From: Artemisia argyi
Lineage: Eukaryota > Streptophyta > Magnoliopsida > Asterales > Asteraceae
Assembly (NCBI GenBank): GCA_030686995.1
Contig: CM060709.1
Coordinates: 266,164,057 to 266,228,056, forward strand
Direction of reading: 5' to 3'
DNA length: 64,000 bases
Both the position numbers and the translations under genes were made by a program. This document shows, one piece after another, positions 1 through 12,803 of this stretch. Position 1 is the stretch's first letter. Every line of letters starts with the position of its first letter. The notes below the pieces were generated by a model. It was not told the DNA's origin. It worked only from the letters and a program-made list of their open reading frames with translations, and searched no databases.

Positions 1-1505
1 TCCGTAACTATAAGGAAGCATCAACAGATGAAAGATGGATTGAGGCCATGAAAGCTGAACTGGATTCGATTAATAAGAATCACACATGGACTCTCACAAC
101 ATTGCCAGAAAATCAGAAGGCAATAGGACTCAAATGGGTTTACAAAAACAAGAGAGATGCAAAAGGAAAGATCATTAAGTATAAAGCAAGATTAGTAGCA
201 AAAGGTTATATACAAGAACAAGGAATAGACTTTGATGAAGTGTTTGCACCAGTTGCTAGAATAGAGACAGTTCGTTTGATTTTAGCACTAGCAGCATATC
301 ATGGATGGCAAGTACATCACTTAGACGTAAAATCAGCATTTTTACATGGAGAATTGAAGGAAGAAGTCTATGTTACACAACCTGAAGGTTTTAACAAGGA
401 AACCTAGGAAAAGTATACAAGCTAACCAAAGCTTTATATGGCTTAAGACAAGCACCGAGAGCTTGGAATGTGAAGCTTGATCAAACCTCGAAGTCACTAG
501 GCTTTAAGAAATGTAATCTCGAACAAGCCGTATACACGAAGAGAAGTAAAACTTCCACACTTATAGTTGGAGTATATGTAGATGATTTGATAATCACGGG
601 CACTCCAAAGATGGAAATATACTTGTAGATGATTTGATTACCTTGGGATAGAAGTTACATAGACATGAGGAGATATTACAATCAAGCAAACCGGATATAT
701 TAACAAGATCCTAAAATAAACAAGTATGACGGATAGCAATGATACGAAGATACCATTGGATCCCGGCACTAAGTTGGTCAAGGCGGAAGATGGAAACCCA
801 GTTGACGCAACTTATTACCGAAGCTTAATTGGAAGCCTCAGATACTTATTACATACAAGACTAGATCTTAGTTACTCAGTCGGACTACTTAGCAGATTCA
901 TGCAAGAACCAAAGGACCATCACCTGAAGGCAGTGAAAAAAGTAATCTGATACCTCGAAGGAACAAAAGAACATGGAGTTATGTACAAGAAGGAAGGCGG
1001 CTGCAAGATTACAGGTTACAGTGACAGTAGTTATGGAATCAACACCGATCAAGGAAAAGGAACTACTGGAATAGTATTTTACTTTGGAGAGTCACCTATT
1101 ACCTGGTGTACTCAGAAGCAACCAACAGTGGCGCTCTCATCATGTGAATCAGAATTCATGGCGGCTACTACAGCAGCATGTCAAGCATTATGGTTAAAAC
1201 GTTTACTTAGTGAATTGACTGGATTGGAAGAAAGAAGGATAACGCTTAGAGTTGACAACGTATCAGCAATAGCATTCGTAAAGAACCCAGTATTTCATGG
1301 AAGGAGTAAGCATATAGACATTCGCTATCATTTCATTCGTGAATGCGTAGAGAATGGTCATATTAATGTAGAACACGTTAGTGGAGAACTACAAAGAGCA
1401 TACATTTTAACAAAAGCATTACCAAGACTCAAGTTTGTGACTATGCGACAAATGCTCGGAGTTCAAGACCTTGGACAAAGCAACGATCAAGATTAAGGAG
1501 GAGAA
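1..1505 (+). pseudogene. Ty1/Copia pol relic: reverse transcriptase and RNase H
   Basis: The open frame enters from the left edge and runs to 406 with Copia RT motifs ([29 protein letters not shown]). A stop and frameshift follow. The next RT block is in another frame (ALYGLRQAPRAW, then the YVDD catalytic motif at about 571-590). After it come a deletion/duplication patch, the LIGSLRYL block (726-950) and RNase H (981-1496) with SDSSYG, TWCTQKQPTVALSSCESEF and a corrupted ADILTK motif reading YILTKAL. At least three frame breaks make it non-functional. The purine tract AAGGAGGAGAA at 1495-1505 is the polypurine tract that primes plus-strand synthesis, next to the 3' LTR. Gag, protease and integrase lie outside the window or are lost. 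Confidence 0.93.
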
Positions 1506-1782
1506 TGTGAACCAAGAATAATCTCGATGTTACTTTGAAGGAAACTTGAAGGACCAAACTTGTATAAACGAAAGATTACAACCGCTAGTTAGTTATTATA
1601 GTTAGAAACCTGTAGGAATTTGTGAAAGGTCACATCGGTTCGATGGTACCGATTGAAATCTATAATACTTGATACCATGTAACGTTATTTCAGTTGGACA
1701 AATAATGTAAGTTATCTAGTTTATTTCATTGTTTGCAAATCATATTTGACTCCCACAAAGATCCGAACATATTGGGACAACA
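1506..1782 (+). mobile_element. 3' LTR of the Copia relic
   Basis: It starts with TGTGAACC directly after the polypurine tract and ends GGGACAACA, giving TG...CA ends and 277 bp. The matching 5' LTR and target duplication are left of the window, so the right edge is inferred from the terminal CA. Its last bases resemble those of the solo LTR ending at 4550. Confidence 0.7.
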
Positions 1783-2613
1783 CTAGTGAAGCCATACATC
1801 TTCTTCTCCTTGAGCTGTTGTGGATGCTGGTTGAATGGCCTTGAAGGGGGGATGATATGGAAATGTAGCTAGATGGTTTATGGTGCTTTATCTAAGGTGA
1901 ATTGAGGGATTGGATAGATATGCAGAATTGGTATATGTTCTGTTTGTTTGTTGTCTGAGATGTAGTTGTATCAGATATCTTAGTTGTAGTTTGCTTTGTA
2001 TTCTGATTTGGGTCTGTCAAATCAGGTTATGCTTATGTTGTACTATTGTTTTGGAAGTTAATGTTAAATTCACCTTGCACCAAAAAAAACAATACTCTCT
2101 GCCAATATTTGTCAACTGATGAAGTAAAACGTACAAAATTCGTGTTTTGGCATATCAAGGTTATTGACTGAAGCCTGTCTGCCTTGTTTTTTCCACCTTG
2201 TGCAGATTAAATCACTTTAAACCTGTATTTTCAATCACTATACTCTTGAATAAATCCATGGCTTCAATTGTTTTTGTATTTTTCAAGTCTCAGTGGTCAG
2301 TAAATCGATATCAACAGTAGACATTTTGAGTTCTCTTTATATGGTTGTTTCAAAAGCCAATTTTAATTTTTCAAACGTTAACCATGTAAAAGGTTCACGT
2401 TGAATGTTCCCATCAGACACGAGTTAGAATAATATTCATTAAACATCATATTAGTTCAGCAGTAAAAGTGTAAAACAATAGATGGTCTCACTGGTTGATA
2501 AAACTCATCTGATCGCAACAAGAGGTGATTATATGCATTGAAGAAGTTAGAAGTATATATAAAGAAAGCAAAATAAAGAAATCTTTTAGTAATGTCTATT
2601 ATTCAATGCGTAA
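1783..2613. other. Intergenic, nothing recognised
   Basis: AT-rich sequence between the Copia LTR and the germin-like gene 3' end. The longest open frame (1910-2119) is low complexity, Cys/Leu-rich and resembles nothing I know. Confidence 0.5.
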
Positions 2614-2619
2614 TTTATT
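2614..2619 (-). terminator. Candidate polyadenylation signal of germin-like gene
   Basis: AATAAA on the minus strand, 80 bases past the stop codon. The surrounding 3' UTR is conserved in the duplicate at 4073-4177, where the same hexamer is kept. Confidence 0.5.
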
Positions 2620-2698
2620 CATCAAATCATGAATACAATAATGGTGTTGAGAAACATAAGCACAAGGTGCACAGATTCTAGACTACTTAGGCCTAAAT

Positions 2699-3316
2699 TT
2701 AGCCAGAGAGACCAGCTTTAATCTTCTGAATGATGGCAACATCAGTTTTGAACGACAAAGCCAAGATATCGTTGTCAATGGTTGAATTAAAAACCGAATT
2801 GGGAACAGACACAGTCCCAGCATTAGCACTGCCAAACGCCGAAAGAGCCACAACTGGATTCTTAGCATCACAGTTAAACTGGAAGTGAACGAGACCTTTG
2901 GGGAACACAAAGATATCGCCTTCTTGCAATGTTTGTGCAAATAGCTTATTAGTTGTGTCAACAAACCCGACCTCTAAAGAACCTGAAAGAACAAACAATA
3001 GCTCGGATGCACGTGGATGAGTGTGGGGCGGGTTGACTGTTCCATTTGGGAACTGGAGAACTGCATAAGAAACACTTTGACCGTTAAGAGCAGGAAATTC
3101 AGCCATGCTTGCTTTCGACACCTTAAAAGTTTTTGGGAAAGGTTTCCCGACAAGAGCTCTCATTCCAGTGAATGTGAAGAAGTTTCCATCAAGTGGGCCT
3201 TGTAAATTTGCAGGCACGATAAAATCTGTTAGGATGTCCGCATCTCCAGCTGTCGATATGTTGAGAGTGGCACATACAAGTGCAAGCAACAAGATGGTTT
3301 TAAGGTTTGATGCCAT
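2699..3316 (-). CDS. Germin-like protein (GLP9-type cupin)
   Basis: Single-exon protein of 205 aa, the usual germin size. Residues 1-23 form a signal peptide, so the product should be secreted to the apoplast or wall. Germin box B (NPPHTHPRASELLFVLSG) and box C (GDIFVFPKGLVHFQFN) give the metal ligands H98, H100, E105 and H144 of the cupin barrel. Known germins are Mn-binding hexamers, some with oxalate oxidase or superoxide dismutase activity; which activity applies here cannot be told. Possible N-glycosylation sites are N91 and N177. The two N-terminal cysteines of canonical germins are absent: the mature start is GDADILTDFIVPANLQGP, and the only Cys outside the signal peptide is C149. The frame stays open upstream of this Met for 75 codons, but only the Met at 3316 is followed by a signal peptide and lies downstream of a TATA box. 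Confidence 0.93.
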   Translation of the reverse strand: MASNLKTILLLALVCATLNISTAGDADILTDFIVPANLQGPLDGNFFTFTGMRALVGKPFPKTFKVSKASMAEFPALNGQSVSYAVLQFPNGTVNPPHTHPRASELLFVLSGSLEVGFVDTTNKLFAQTLQEGDIFVFPKGLVHFQFNCDAKNPVVALSAFGSANAGTVSVPNSVFNSTIDNDILALSFKTDVAIIQKIKAGLSG

Positions 3317-3397
3317 TTTTATTTGCTTAACAAATGAATGAATGATCAATGGAACTTGAGACTTGTTTGGTTGTTTTAGCAATGCCAAGAGATCAAT

Positions 3398-3406
3398 GTA
3401 TATATA
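3398..3406 (-). promoter_or_regulatory. TATA box of germin-like gene
   Basis: Minus-strand CTATATATA about 85 bases upstream of the start codon, consistent with a short 5' UTR. Confidence 0.6.
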
Positions 3407-4072
3407 GAGATATTTACCTTGTGCTTGTTTAAATTTCTCTTTTGTCATGTACTGACATAAAAATGAACGAAAAGTCACGAAATAAATTGTAAATGATTTT
3501 GTGTGTACATGCATGCCGTCGATATATTTTCTTCTTGCCAAGGAACCATTTTTGAGAAATTAGAAGATTGCTTAATATAATTTAAAAACAAGCCTTTAAG
3601 TAAAGCCAAATGAGAAAAACCAGAAACCTTGTTTACTTGACAACAACACAGCTCAATTTTGCTCACCAGAACAAGGCTGGACAGCTAAGACTGGTCTTTT
3701 TTTGTAGATTCGGCACGATGCCCCGGTCAGGTTGGGCGGTTGGGTAATGGGTCAAAACAAGTCAGGCAAAGTTTTGTTGACCAACAAATAAATCTTTGTC
3801 CAAACCCTTTTATGGATAAATCATGTGTTAGTTATGCTTACAAACACAGTATCATCACAAATAAATTCAAATCTTAGATTTAAAGTTTTCAGAGGGTTGT
3901 ATGAATTGTATCGGTAGAAAATAGACTTTGGCCGACTTTCAACATGTTTCATCAAGATCAACCACCTGTTTCCTTTTTAGCTTACTTTTTAATTCGCCCA
4001 TTTGAGATAAAGATGACCCCAAATATACCTATTAATAAGTACATTGGCCAAAATAAAATCAAAACATCTATC
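3407..4072. other. Germin-like gene upstream region
   Basis: No gene seen. The stretch around 3640-3690 is matched by 4580-4636, so it belongs to the unit that was partly duplicated. Confidence 0.5.
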
Positions 4073-4636
4073 AGTGTGTAATTTATTCATGAAATCACGA
4101 ATACAATAATGGTGTTCAGAACACATTCTTGAATACTTAGGCCTAAAACTAGTCAGAAAGACCGGCTTTGATCTTCTTGTTAGCCTCTAATATATTTAGA
4201 TCAAAGTATGTTACTTATTTATGTTTAAGACAGTATTTAAGTTTGTATTATGTATTTAGTTTAGATGCCTGTAAACATTAGATAGGATATGGGCTGGGTC
4301 GATAATGGGTCGTTTAGGTTGTTAGGGATATAACGGTTATGTAGGTTGCAACGTTTACTTTTGTAGAATCGGTATAACCGTCATATGGCACCGATTCAAC
4401 AAGTATAAATAGGGGTAGATTAGTCGGTAAAAAACTAACCCTCGTTCAATAAATAGAATATATTTTGTTTGGTTCAATCCTTTGATTCTTGTTCATATAG
4501 TTATTGTGATTCTTGATTATGGTTTGGCATCAATGATTCATGGGACAATACTTCTGAATGGTGGCGACATCAGTTTTTGTTCACCATAGCAATAACATAA
4601 CTCAATTTGTTCCCCTATAACAAGGCTGGAAAGCAT
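4073..4636 (-). pseudogene. Truncated duplicate of the germin-like gene
   Basis: 4073-4177 matches the 3' UTR and last codons of the intact gene (compare 2605-2724). After the inserted LTR, 4551-4578 continues the C-terminal coding part (compare 2720-2748). The sequence then jumps to a match with the upstream region near 3640-3690. The copy has thus lost almost the whole coding body (about 900 bases in the parent) and cannot make protein. A solo LTR interrupts it at 4178-4550. Confidence 0.85.
4178..4550. mobile_element. Solo LTR (Copia-like) with 5-bp target duplication
   Basis: The 373-bp insert begins TGTTAGCC and ends GGGACAATA, a mutated CA end. It is flanked by CTTCT at 4173-4177 and 4551-4555. 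Removing it and one CTTCT restores continuity with the germin-like 3' end. A TATA-like stretch (AAGTATAAATAGGGG) lies near 4400. No internal coding remains, as expected after LTR-LTR recombination. Confidence 0.88.
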
Positions 4637-5212
4637 GCTAAACATCACATAAGTTAATGTTAGTCATTCACTTAAAAGCAAGAGATCTACTTCTGGTGCA
4701 TGCAGTCTCTAGATCGCTCTATTCAAAAATTTAGACTAATATTGAAATACTAATTATGCATTAAGTATTTATAAAAAAGTTGATAATAGAATTTGTTTAC
4801 AGGTCAACCGAACCTTGCCAGGGCTAAATAATAATATTACCCGTTTTAGCCATCTTGCCACCTCTAGCAAACAGCTTTCGCTCAAATTGCTATGTCATTG
4901 TTTTCATCACATTCATGGTGAATTCTAAGAACATATATCTGAAAAGGCTCATGAAAAGAGAATCTTCAACACACCCATCTCCTCAAAGCAAGAGGTATAG
5001 AAATTTTTAAATACGTATTGAATATTTAACAAAATGCAAGAACAATATGTAGTAGCAGAAAAATAAGATGCAAGAAGTATAAAGACAGCAGAAAATGCCA
5101 TTAGCATTAAACTATTCAAGTACTAGCCGTGTTGCAGGCTGTTACACTTCCCGCTTCTAAATTCACATTTATTCTACTTGGGTAAGAGCTCCAAAAGGCA
5201 ACTAGGGCAGAT
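4637..5212. other. Intergenic, nothing recognised
   Basis: AT-rich and no supported frame. It is expected to include the 3' UTR of the IF1 gene. Confidence 0.45.
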
Positions 5213-5902
5213 TCATCCTGACTTGAAAGTATCTCCTTCGTCCTTATGGTTTCTGATAACCAACAAAATAAAACAGTTGTTAAAATGCTCTTTCCATGTT
5301 TATATGAATATAATTATGTTACATCCCTCATAATATCATATATTTTAGATATTGTGCAAGAATAAACCAGTAATATAATTGCTAAAATCATGTAACTTTT
5401 TGTCCATGTTGTTTGTTTGGGTCGGTTTTTCGTAACAAACATGTTTATGAAATCATGTAACCGCGCCAGTTACATCAACATTCCATTTTTTTAAAAGGTA
5501 ACACCGCAAACCACAAGATCAAATATCCGAAAATTGTTGCAAATCTTTAAAGGCATGGGATTATTGGATTTATATAAGTCAACACACTATAGATGTTAGT
5601 ACCTTCGCGTCAGTTTTCTCTTTTTCGGCTTTCTCTTTTTCTTCGATCTTCTGCTTCTGTTTCTCTAGCTTTTCTTTCTCCTCTTTCTTCACCAAAATTA
5701 ACCACAATCAACAAAATCTGTATATTAACAAACGCACATACATACGTAAAATATCAAATACCTGGACGTAAAGATTTTCACGTGCACGTCCTTCCTCCTC
5801 TAAGACACGTCCTTGATCACTGAAAAAACGAACATCTGGTCTTGAGTGCATGAAACGAAGGAGAGGAGATGATCGTGAGATCATTGTAGATCGCATCGCC
5901 AT
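5213..5902 (-). CDS. Mitochondrial F1F0-ATPase inhibitor (IF1/IATP)
   Basis: Exon 1 is 5762-5902 (47 codons) and ends YVQ with donor CAG|GTATTT. Exon 2 is 5603-5686 (28 codons) with an AAG acceptor and donor AAG|GTACTA. A third exon at 5213-5242 (nine codons plus stop, acidic) is inferred from a phase-0 acceptor. An alternative acceptor a few bases upstream would add two codons and stop. The N-terminus is Ser/Arg-rich without early acids (MAMRSTMISRSS...), a mitochondrial presequence. The inhibitory helix follows (GRVLEEEGRARENLYVQ), then a Lys/Glu coiled coil (KEEKEKLEKQKQKIEEKEKA). IF1 binds F1 and blocks ATP hydrolysis when the proton gradient collapses. Total about 84 aa, close to plant IF1 lengths as I recall them. 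Confidence 0.82.
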
Positions 5903-6628
5903 TGGTAAAAAATGTATAGATCTATTTTAGCTATGGAAATGAAAGGTGATGAGAAAATGTTAGTTTGTTTTAATGAATGATCATAGAATGAGTTGTTTTA
6001 CCAAATGAACAGGTCCAACAAATAATCACCGGGTCAACAGATCATGGTATTCTTGCAAATATGATTGGCTGATAGTTAAACAAGATATTAAATCAAAGTA
6101 AAATAATACTAACAATACAAACAACTGACTTTCTACATTCCCATGAACCATTATTTTGTAGTAGTTGGTTAATTTCTAATGCATAACAACAACAAACTAT
6201 AGTTTTCGTCTTATCGGACCAATTTCCTGTAAATTTTTGATAATGTAGCTACTACTACGACTTATCTGACCATCTCTTTATGATATCATGCACCAAGTGA
6301 TATACTAAAGAAACCATCATAATCAGATGGGGTGATGACAAAATGAGTTTTGTGTGTCTGTTGTCTTTGACATCAAAATTCAAGTCATAACTCCTACAAC
6401 ACATAAATACATAATTAAAATACTTGAACACACATGCAATATTTATCATCATAAACTTTTAAAAGCAAGATTGCAGCATTAGTCGACTTGAGACTCAAGT
6501 AGACCAAATTTATAATATTACTTAGATACATGGTACACGAGTGCTCTTATCCAGTCACCATTTTTTTCTAAATTGACTCGGAACCAAAATACCATTATTG
6601 CTCCAATCAGTTAATCATGTTTAATATG
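5903..6628. other. Region between IF1 and AMMECR1 genes
   Basis: Holds the IF1 upstream region and the AMMECR1 3' UTR, since both genes are on the minus strand. No further coding signal. Confidence 0.5.
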
Positions 6629-9427
<2,799 letters not shown>

Positions 9428-10009
9428 ATTTTCTTTGAAAAATGTCGACAAATGATATATTAGAGCTTATAACAAATGAAACCACCACCGATTTTGATCA
9501 ACAAAATATATATACCTGGCAGGGGTTGTATGAAATTGAGGGTACGTGTAAGCAAAAAACTCAAGGGGTGGAGTGTTGGCTTTTTCTTCTAAAGATTCCG
9601 CAACCAACGTCACTATGGCCAAAAAGAGTTTCAACACTTTTGTTCAAGTGTTGGACTAGTTTACCAAATTGTCCTGGTTCTTTTAATGCAGCCTTTACTT
9701 TGGTTGGTTTCTTTTTTATAAAGTTACTAGAAGGGGGTCCATTCGAGGATAGATATTGTGTATGGCGTCATAGTGAATTATTCTTTTGAAAATGAAAGGC
9801 CATATACCATAATTATTTGTTTGTTCAACTTGGGGGTATAAAAGATTGGATGATTTATTTATTTTTTTTATGAATTTGTGATTGACTCTAGTATTGCTCA
9901 TAAAAATATATGCATCAAGTAAGATTTAATGTATTAAAACGCCTCTTGAAATTGAGAAAATATCTTTCTGTTTAATCTTACAATATATACACCACATGCT
10001 ATCTTACAT
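9428..10009. other. AMMECR1 upstream region with an unexplained open frame
   Basis: Contains the presumed promoter/5' UTR of the minus-strand AMMECR1 gene. A stop-to-stop minus frame at 9561-9767 is listed separately. The plus-strand frame over 9442-9789 resembles no family and lies opposite it. Confidence 0.4.
9561..9767 (-). other. Unidentified open frame without ATG, possible exon or gene fragment
   Basis: A 69-codon stop-to-stop frame of protein-like composition (KKKPTKVKAALKEPGQFGKL, then LVQHLNKSVETLFGHSDVG). It has no ATG. I do not recognise the family. It could be a relic exon carried by a transposon, or chance. Confidence 0.25.
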
Positions 10010-10014
10010 GTTCT

Positions 10015-10149
10015 TGTTAAACCGTATGTTTACATTGAAACTGTGTCTTTAACTTTATTGATAACCAATATTTATAGATTACAATAAACCCTAATGTACT
10101 CTAAGCCTACCGATCGGCTTCGACCATTCATCAATTATATCAGCTAATA
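10015..10149 (-). repeat. 3' LTR of the TRIM-like element
   Basis: 135 bp, about 90% identical by eye to 10916-11053. Plus-strand ends are TGTTAAACC and GCTAATA, so the minus-strand LTR starts TA rather than TG in both copies. Confidence 0.85.
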
Positions 10150-10903
10150 TTCCTCCGCAGTCCGAGTAGTGAAATCGCGAAAGCTCGAATTGGATATACA
10201 TAAAACAATAAAGCTATAACTATTTTTGTTGATGAAGACATCCACAGCAAGCGAAAGTAAAACAAACAAAGAAAGCGGTACTTGTCGAAGAACTTGTATA
10301 TTCACTAATGATGTGCATTAGGACATCAAAAGGTTTCACATTGATTCTTGAAGAAGTAACCTCATGCGGCTTATTAAATGAAGTAACACCATTGATCGAG
10401 CTTTAGTCGACTTTAGAGGGGAAAAAAATGATACTTTGGGTTATCCCGTTTTATTTTGGTTTATTGTGAATGAATGTTGAAAGCCGCTTCTTCTTTTCTT
10501 CATCTTATTTTTTTTGTTTGTTCGAGCGGAAGCATAATTGTATTTGGCTGCATAGTTGTGTATTGCATGCAGCATCCTTCTTTGCTTGACGATTACTTTT
10601 ACGTCATGGCTTGCTTTGCCTTTAGAAAGGAGTGGCAATTTGATGATCAACTTTTGTTGTCAAGAACAATGATCTTCGACAATAAAAACAAATAGATGAT
10701 GAAGAAAAAAATATAGTAGATCGATGGCAACTCAACATTTTTTTTTACAGCTAGAGTTTAGGGTTTATAAATATAATATGAAAATAAAATCCTAAATAAA
10801 TAAATAAATATAAACAATAAAGTGAAAAAATGATCCCTCTGGATCACCGACAAGTAGCCGTTGACCGGAAGTTAATAACTTTTATTGGTGCATCTTACCT
10901 AAA

Positions 10904-10915
10904 GGTGTGATACCA
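10904..10915 (-). promoter_or_regulatory. Primer-binding site of the TRIM-like element
   Basis: Minus-strand TGGTATCACACC abuts the LTR. The first eight bases match the usual initiator-Met tRNA complement of Copia elements. Confidence 0.75.
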
Positions 10916-11053
10916 TGTTAAACCATATGTTTATATTGAAACTGTGTGTTTTTAACTTTACTGATAACCAATATTTATAGATTACAATAAACCCTAATGT
11001 ACTCTAAGCCTACCGATCGGGCTTGAGCCATTCATCAATTATATCGGCTAATA
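10916..11053 (-). repeat. 5' LTR of the TRIM-like element
   Basis: 138 bp. It differs from its partner by 3 bp of indels and several substitutions, so the insertion is not very recent. Confidence 0.85.
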
Positions 11054-11058
11054 GTTCT

Positions 11059-12540
11059 AAGCAGGACTTGAACCAACTATTTTGATTGGAAAACTTCTCA
11101 CACAACAAGGGGTACGATTGAGACACTAAGTCCTTTGGTTATCCTTCTCACATGTTAATTACCTTGCTGTTGGTAATGAAACCTACGAGAAGTGGGTCTA
11201 CAGTGACAAAAATTCAAACTGCTAAATGACTTGACCTTCAGGTTTGTTATTGTGACCAACTCATACTCATTTGCACAAACATGATTTAAACTTAAAACCT
11301 CTTATATCTCGACTGCGGTAGCTACAAAACCCACATGAACAAACTACCTTGATGGATAATTCTTCTCATTCTAGCCCAACCAATATAGAAACCACTAAGT
11401 TCTTTACCCAAAAAATAGCTAGAAAAGCGAACCCTAACTTAAATAGTTTGATCACCATTACATGCAAAATTAAACATAGGCCTGACTAATTCTCGTGTTG
11501 TTGCAAGATTAACACTCAGTTTTAGAAACGATAATAACTCCTAAAGAAAAAGGTTGTAGACTACAAGTTGTAAGTGCCAAACCCATATATTAAAAAGGTT
11601 TAGGCTATTAAACAATAATGAACTCTTTATAACATTTTGTTTTAGTATCCAAACTTTTAAAATAAAAATAAAAAGTATGTCATTAAATGTCACAAACTTA
11701 AAGTCGTATCAAGTTTTTTTTATAAGAACACATCAAAATATGCATATTTAAACAATTTATGAAAGTTTGTGACATTTAATAATATTTTTTTTGTAAAGTT
11801 TGTGTACTAAATCAGGACCTTCGAGAAAGTTTGCTTCTTAAGTGTAATAAGGAAGCCTCAAACTGCGGTCACCATTGTCATATCAGTGCAAATTCAGTTT
11901 TTTCTCTCTACAACCAACTTCACAACAACTTCGTATAATATAAGATAACGAGGTCACCACTCAAATATACCCTACTTATACACAAATATACCCCAAATAA
12001 GCAAAATAACAACTCACACAACTCAAATTGGACCACAAACACTCCACACGACTCGGTTGAATTTTATATTATTTTGGTTGAAGACGCGTAAGACTGGTTG
12101 ACCGTAATAGGAGTGACCATGGTCATGAGTCACCCTATAACGGGTGCTCTTATGGCCTAAACTTTATTTTAAATAGTTTACTTTTTCTGTCTCAAAATTA
12201 TAGTTCATATTTTATTTTTGAGATATCTTAAAATAATTGTTTACTTTTTATTTTTAGTAATAGAAAGAAAATTTTGTGAGAGAATATCTTTTTTCTGTGG
12301 TTAAAAATTGTCTCGTGACAATAATTTTGAAACAGAACGAATACGGTATTTCTTTTTGCTAGAAAAAACAAAATAATTACTGTAGTTTTATACTTTATAC
12401 ATTGTATACACCTAAATGACAAAAGATAAATTGTTGAAGGTTTACATGAATTATTCCGCCTAGAAGAAGTAGCAGTGTCGTAAATCGTGTCCATTAAGCA
12501 AAAAACCAAAACAAAACCAACTCCCCACGAAATCATCAAT
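11059..12540. other. Intergenic with a small fold-back repeat
   Basis: No gene found on either strand. Only the inverted repeat at 11641-11811 is clear. The right end should contain the VAMP727 promoter. Confidence 0.5.
11641..11811. repeat. Fold-back MITE-like element
   Basis: A 171-bp inverted repeat. Outer arms TTTAGTATCCAAACTTT and AAAGTTTGTGTACTAAA pair with two mismatches. Inner arms ATTAAATGTCACAAACTT and AAGTTTGTGACATTTAAT pair perfectly. No clear target duplication, so the family is unassigned. Confidence 0.6.
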
Positions 12541-12803
12541 CAAACCCCCCAATTTCATTTCCCAGCTTATTCTTCTACAAAGGTATACCATTAATCTATA
12601 TAGCTTTTCATCTATTCTTCTCTACTGCTTATTAGATCCATTTATATTATGCATCATTAGATTATTAACCGCTTAAATCACCTAATTACAAATTGAAATA
12701 ATACTTTTTATCTCTGCTTAAATTAGGTTATTATACTGATTTAGAATTCTTTGTTATTTTCAGGATCAAGTGTATTTTATAAGTGTGCTTAGGGTTTGCA
12801 GAA
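12541..12803 (+). other. VAMP727 5' UTR with probable leader intron
   Basis: A donor CAAAG|GTATAC at 12582/12583 and a pyrimidine-rich acceptor TTTTCAG at 12763 suggest a 180-bp intron in the leader. The second leader exon would be 12764-12803. Confidence 0.55.

Larger units (their letters stand above)
10015..11053 (-). mobile_element. Miniature LTR retrotransposon (TRIM-like)
   Basis: A 1039-bp element bounded by direct repeats of 135 and 138 bp and flanked by 5-bp target duplications GTTCT (10010-10014 and 11054-11058). On the minus strand, TGGTATCA directly follows the LTR end (GGTTTAACA|TGGTATCA), a primer-binding site of the initiator-Met tRNA type. A purine run GCGGAGGAA directly precedes the other LTR, as a polypurine tract should. 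The 766-bp interior encodes nothing recognisable. TRIMs are non-autonomous and depend on proteins of other LTR elements. Confidence 0.88.

Noticed and set aside
2699..3541. Longer germin-like reading frame starting at 3541
   Set aside because: The 75 extra codons lie upstream of the TATA box and before a clear signal peptide start.
9442..9789. Plus-strand open frame of 115 codons
   Set aside because: No family resemblance and low-complexity end; it lies opposite a better-looking but also unproven minus frame.
11059..11160. tRNA-like text (AGGACTTGAACC) right of the TRIM
   Set aside because: No cloverleaf could be formed around it.
12228..12539. Minus-strand frame of 103 codons
   Set aside because: AT-rich, Lys/Phe-rich and repetitive; overlaps the VAMP727 promoter side.
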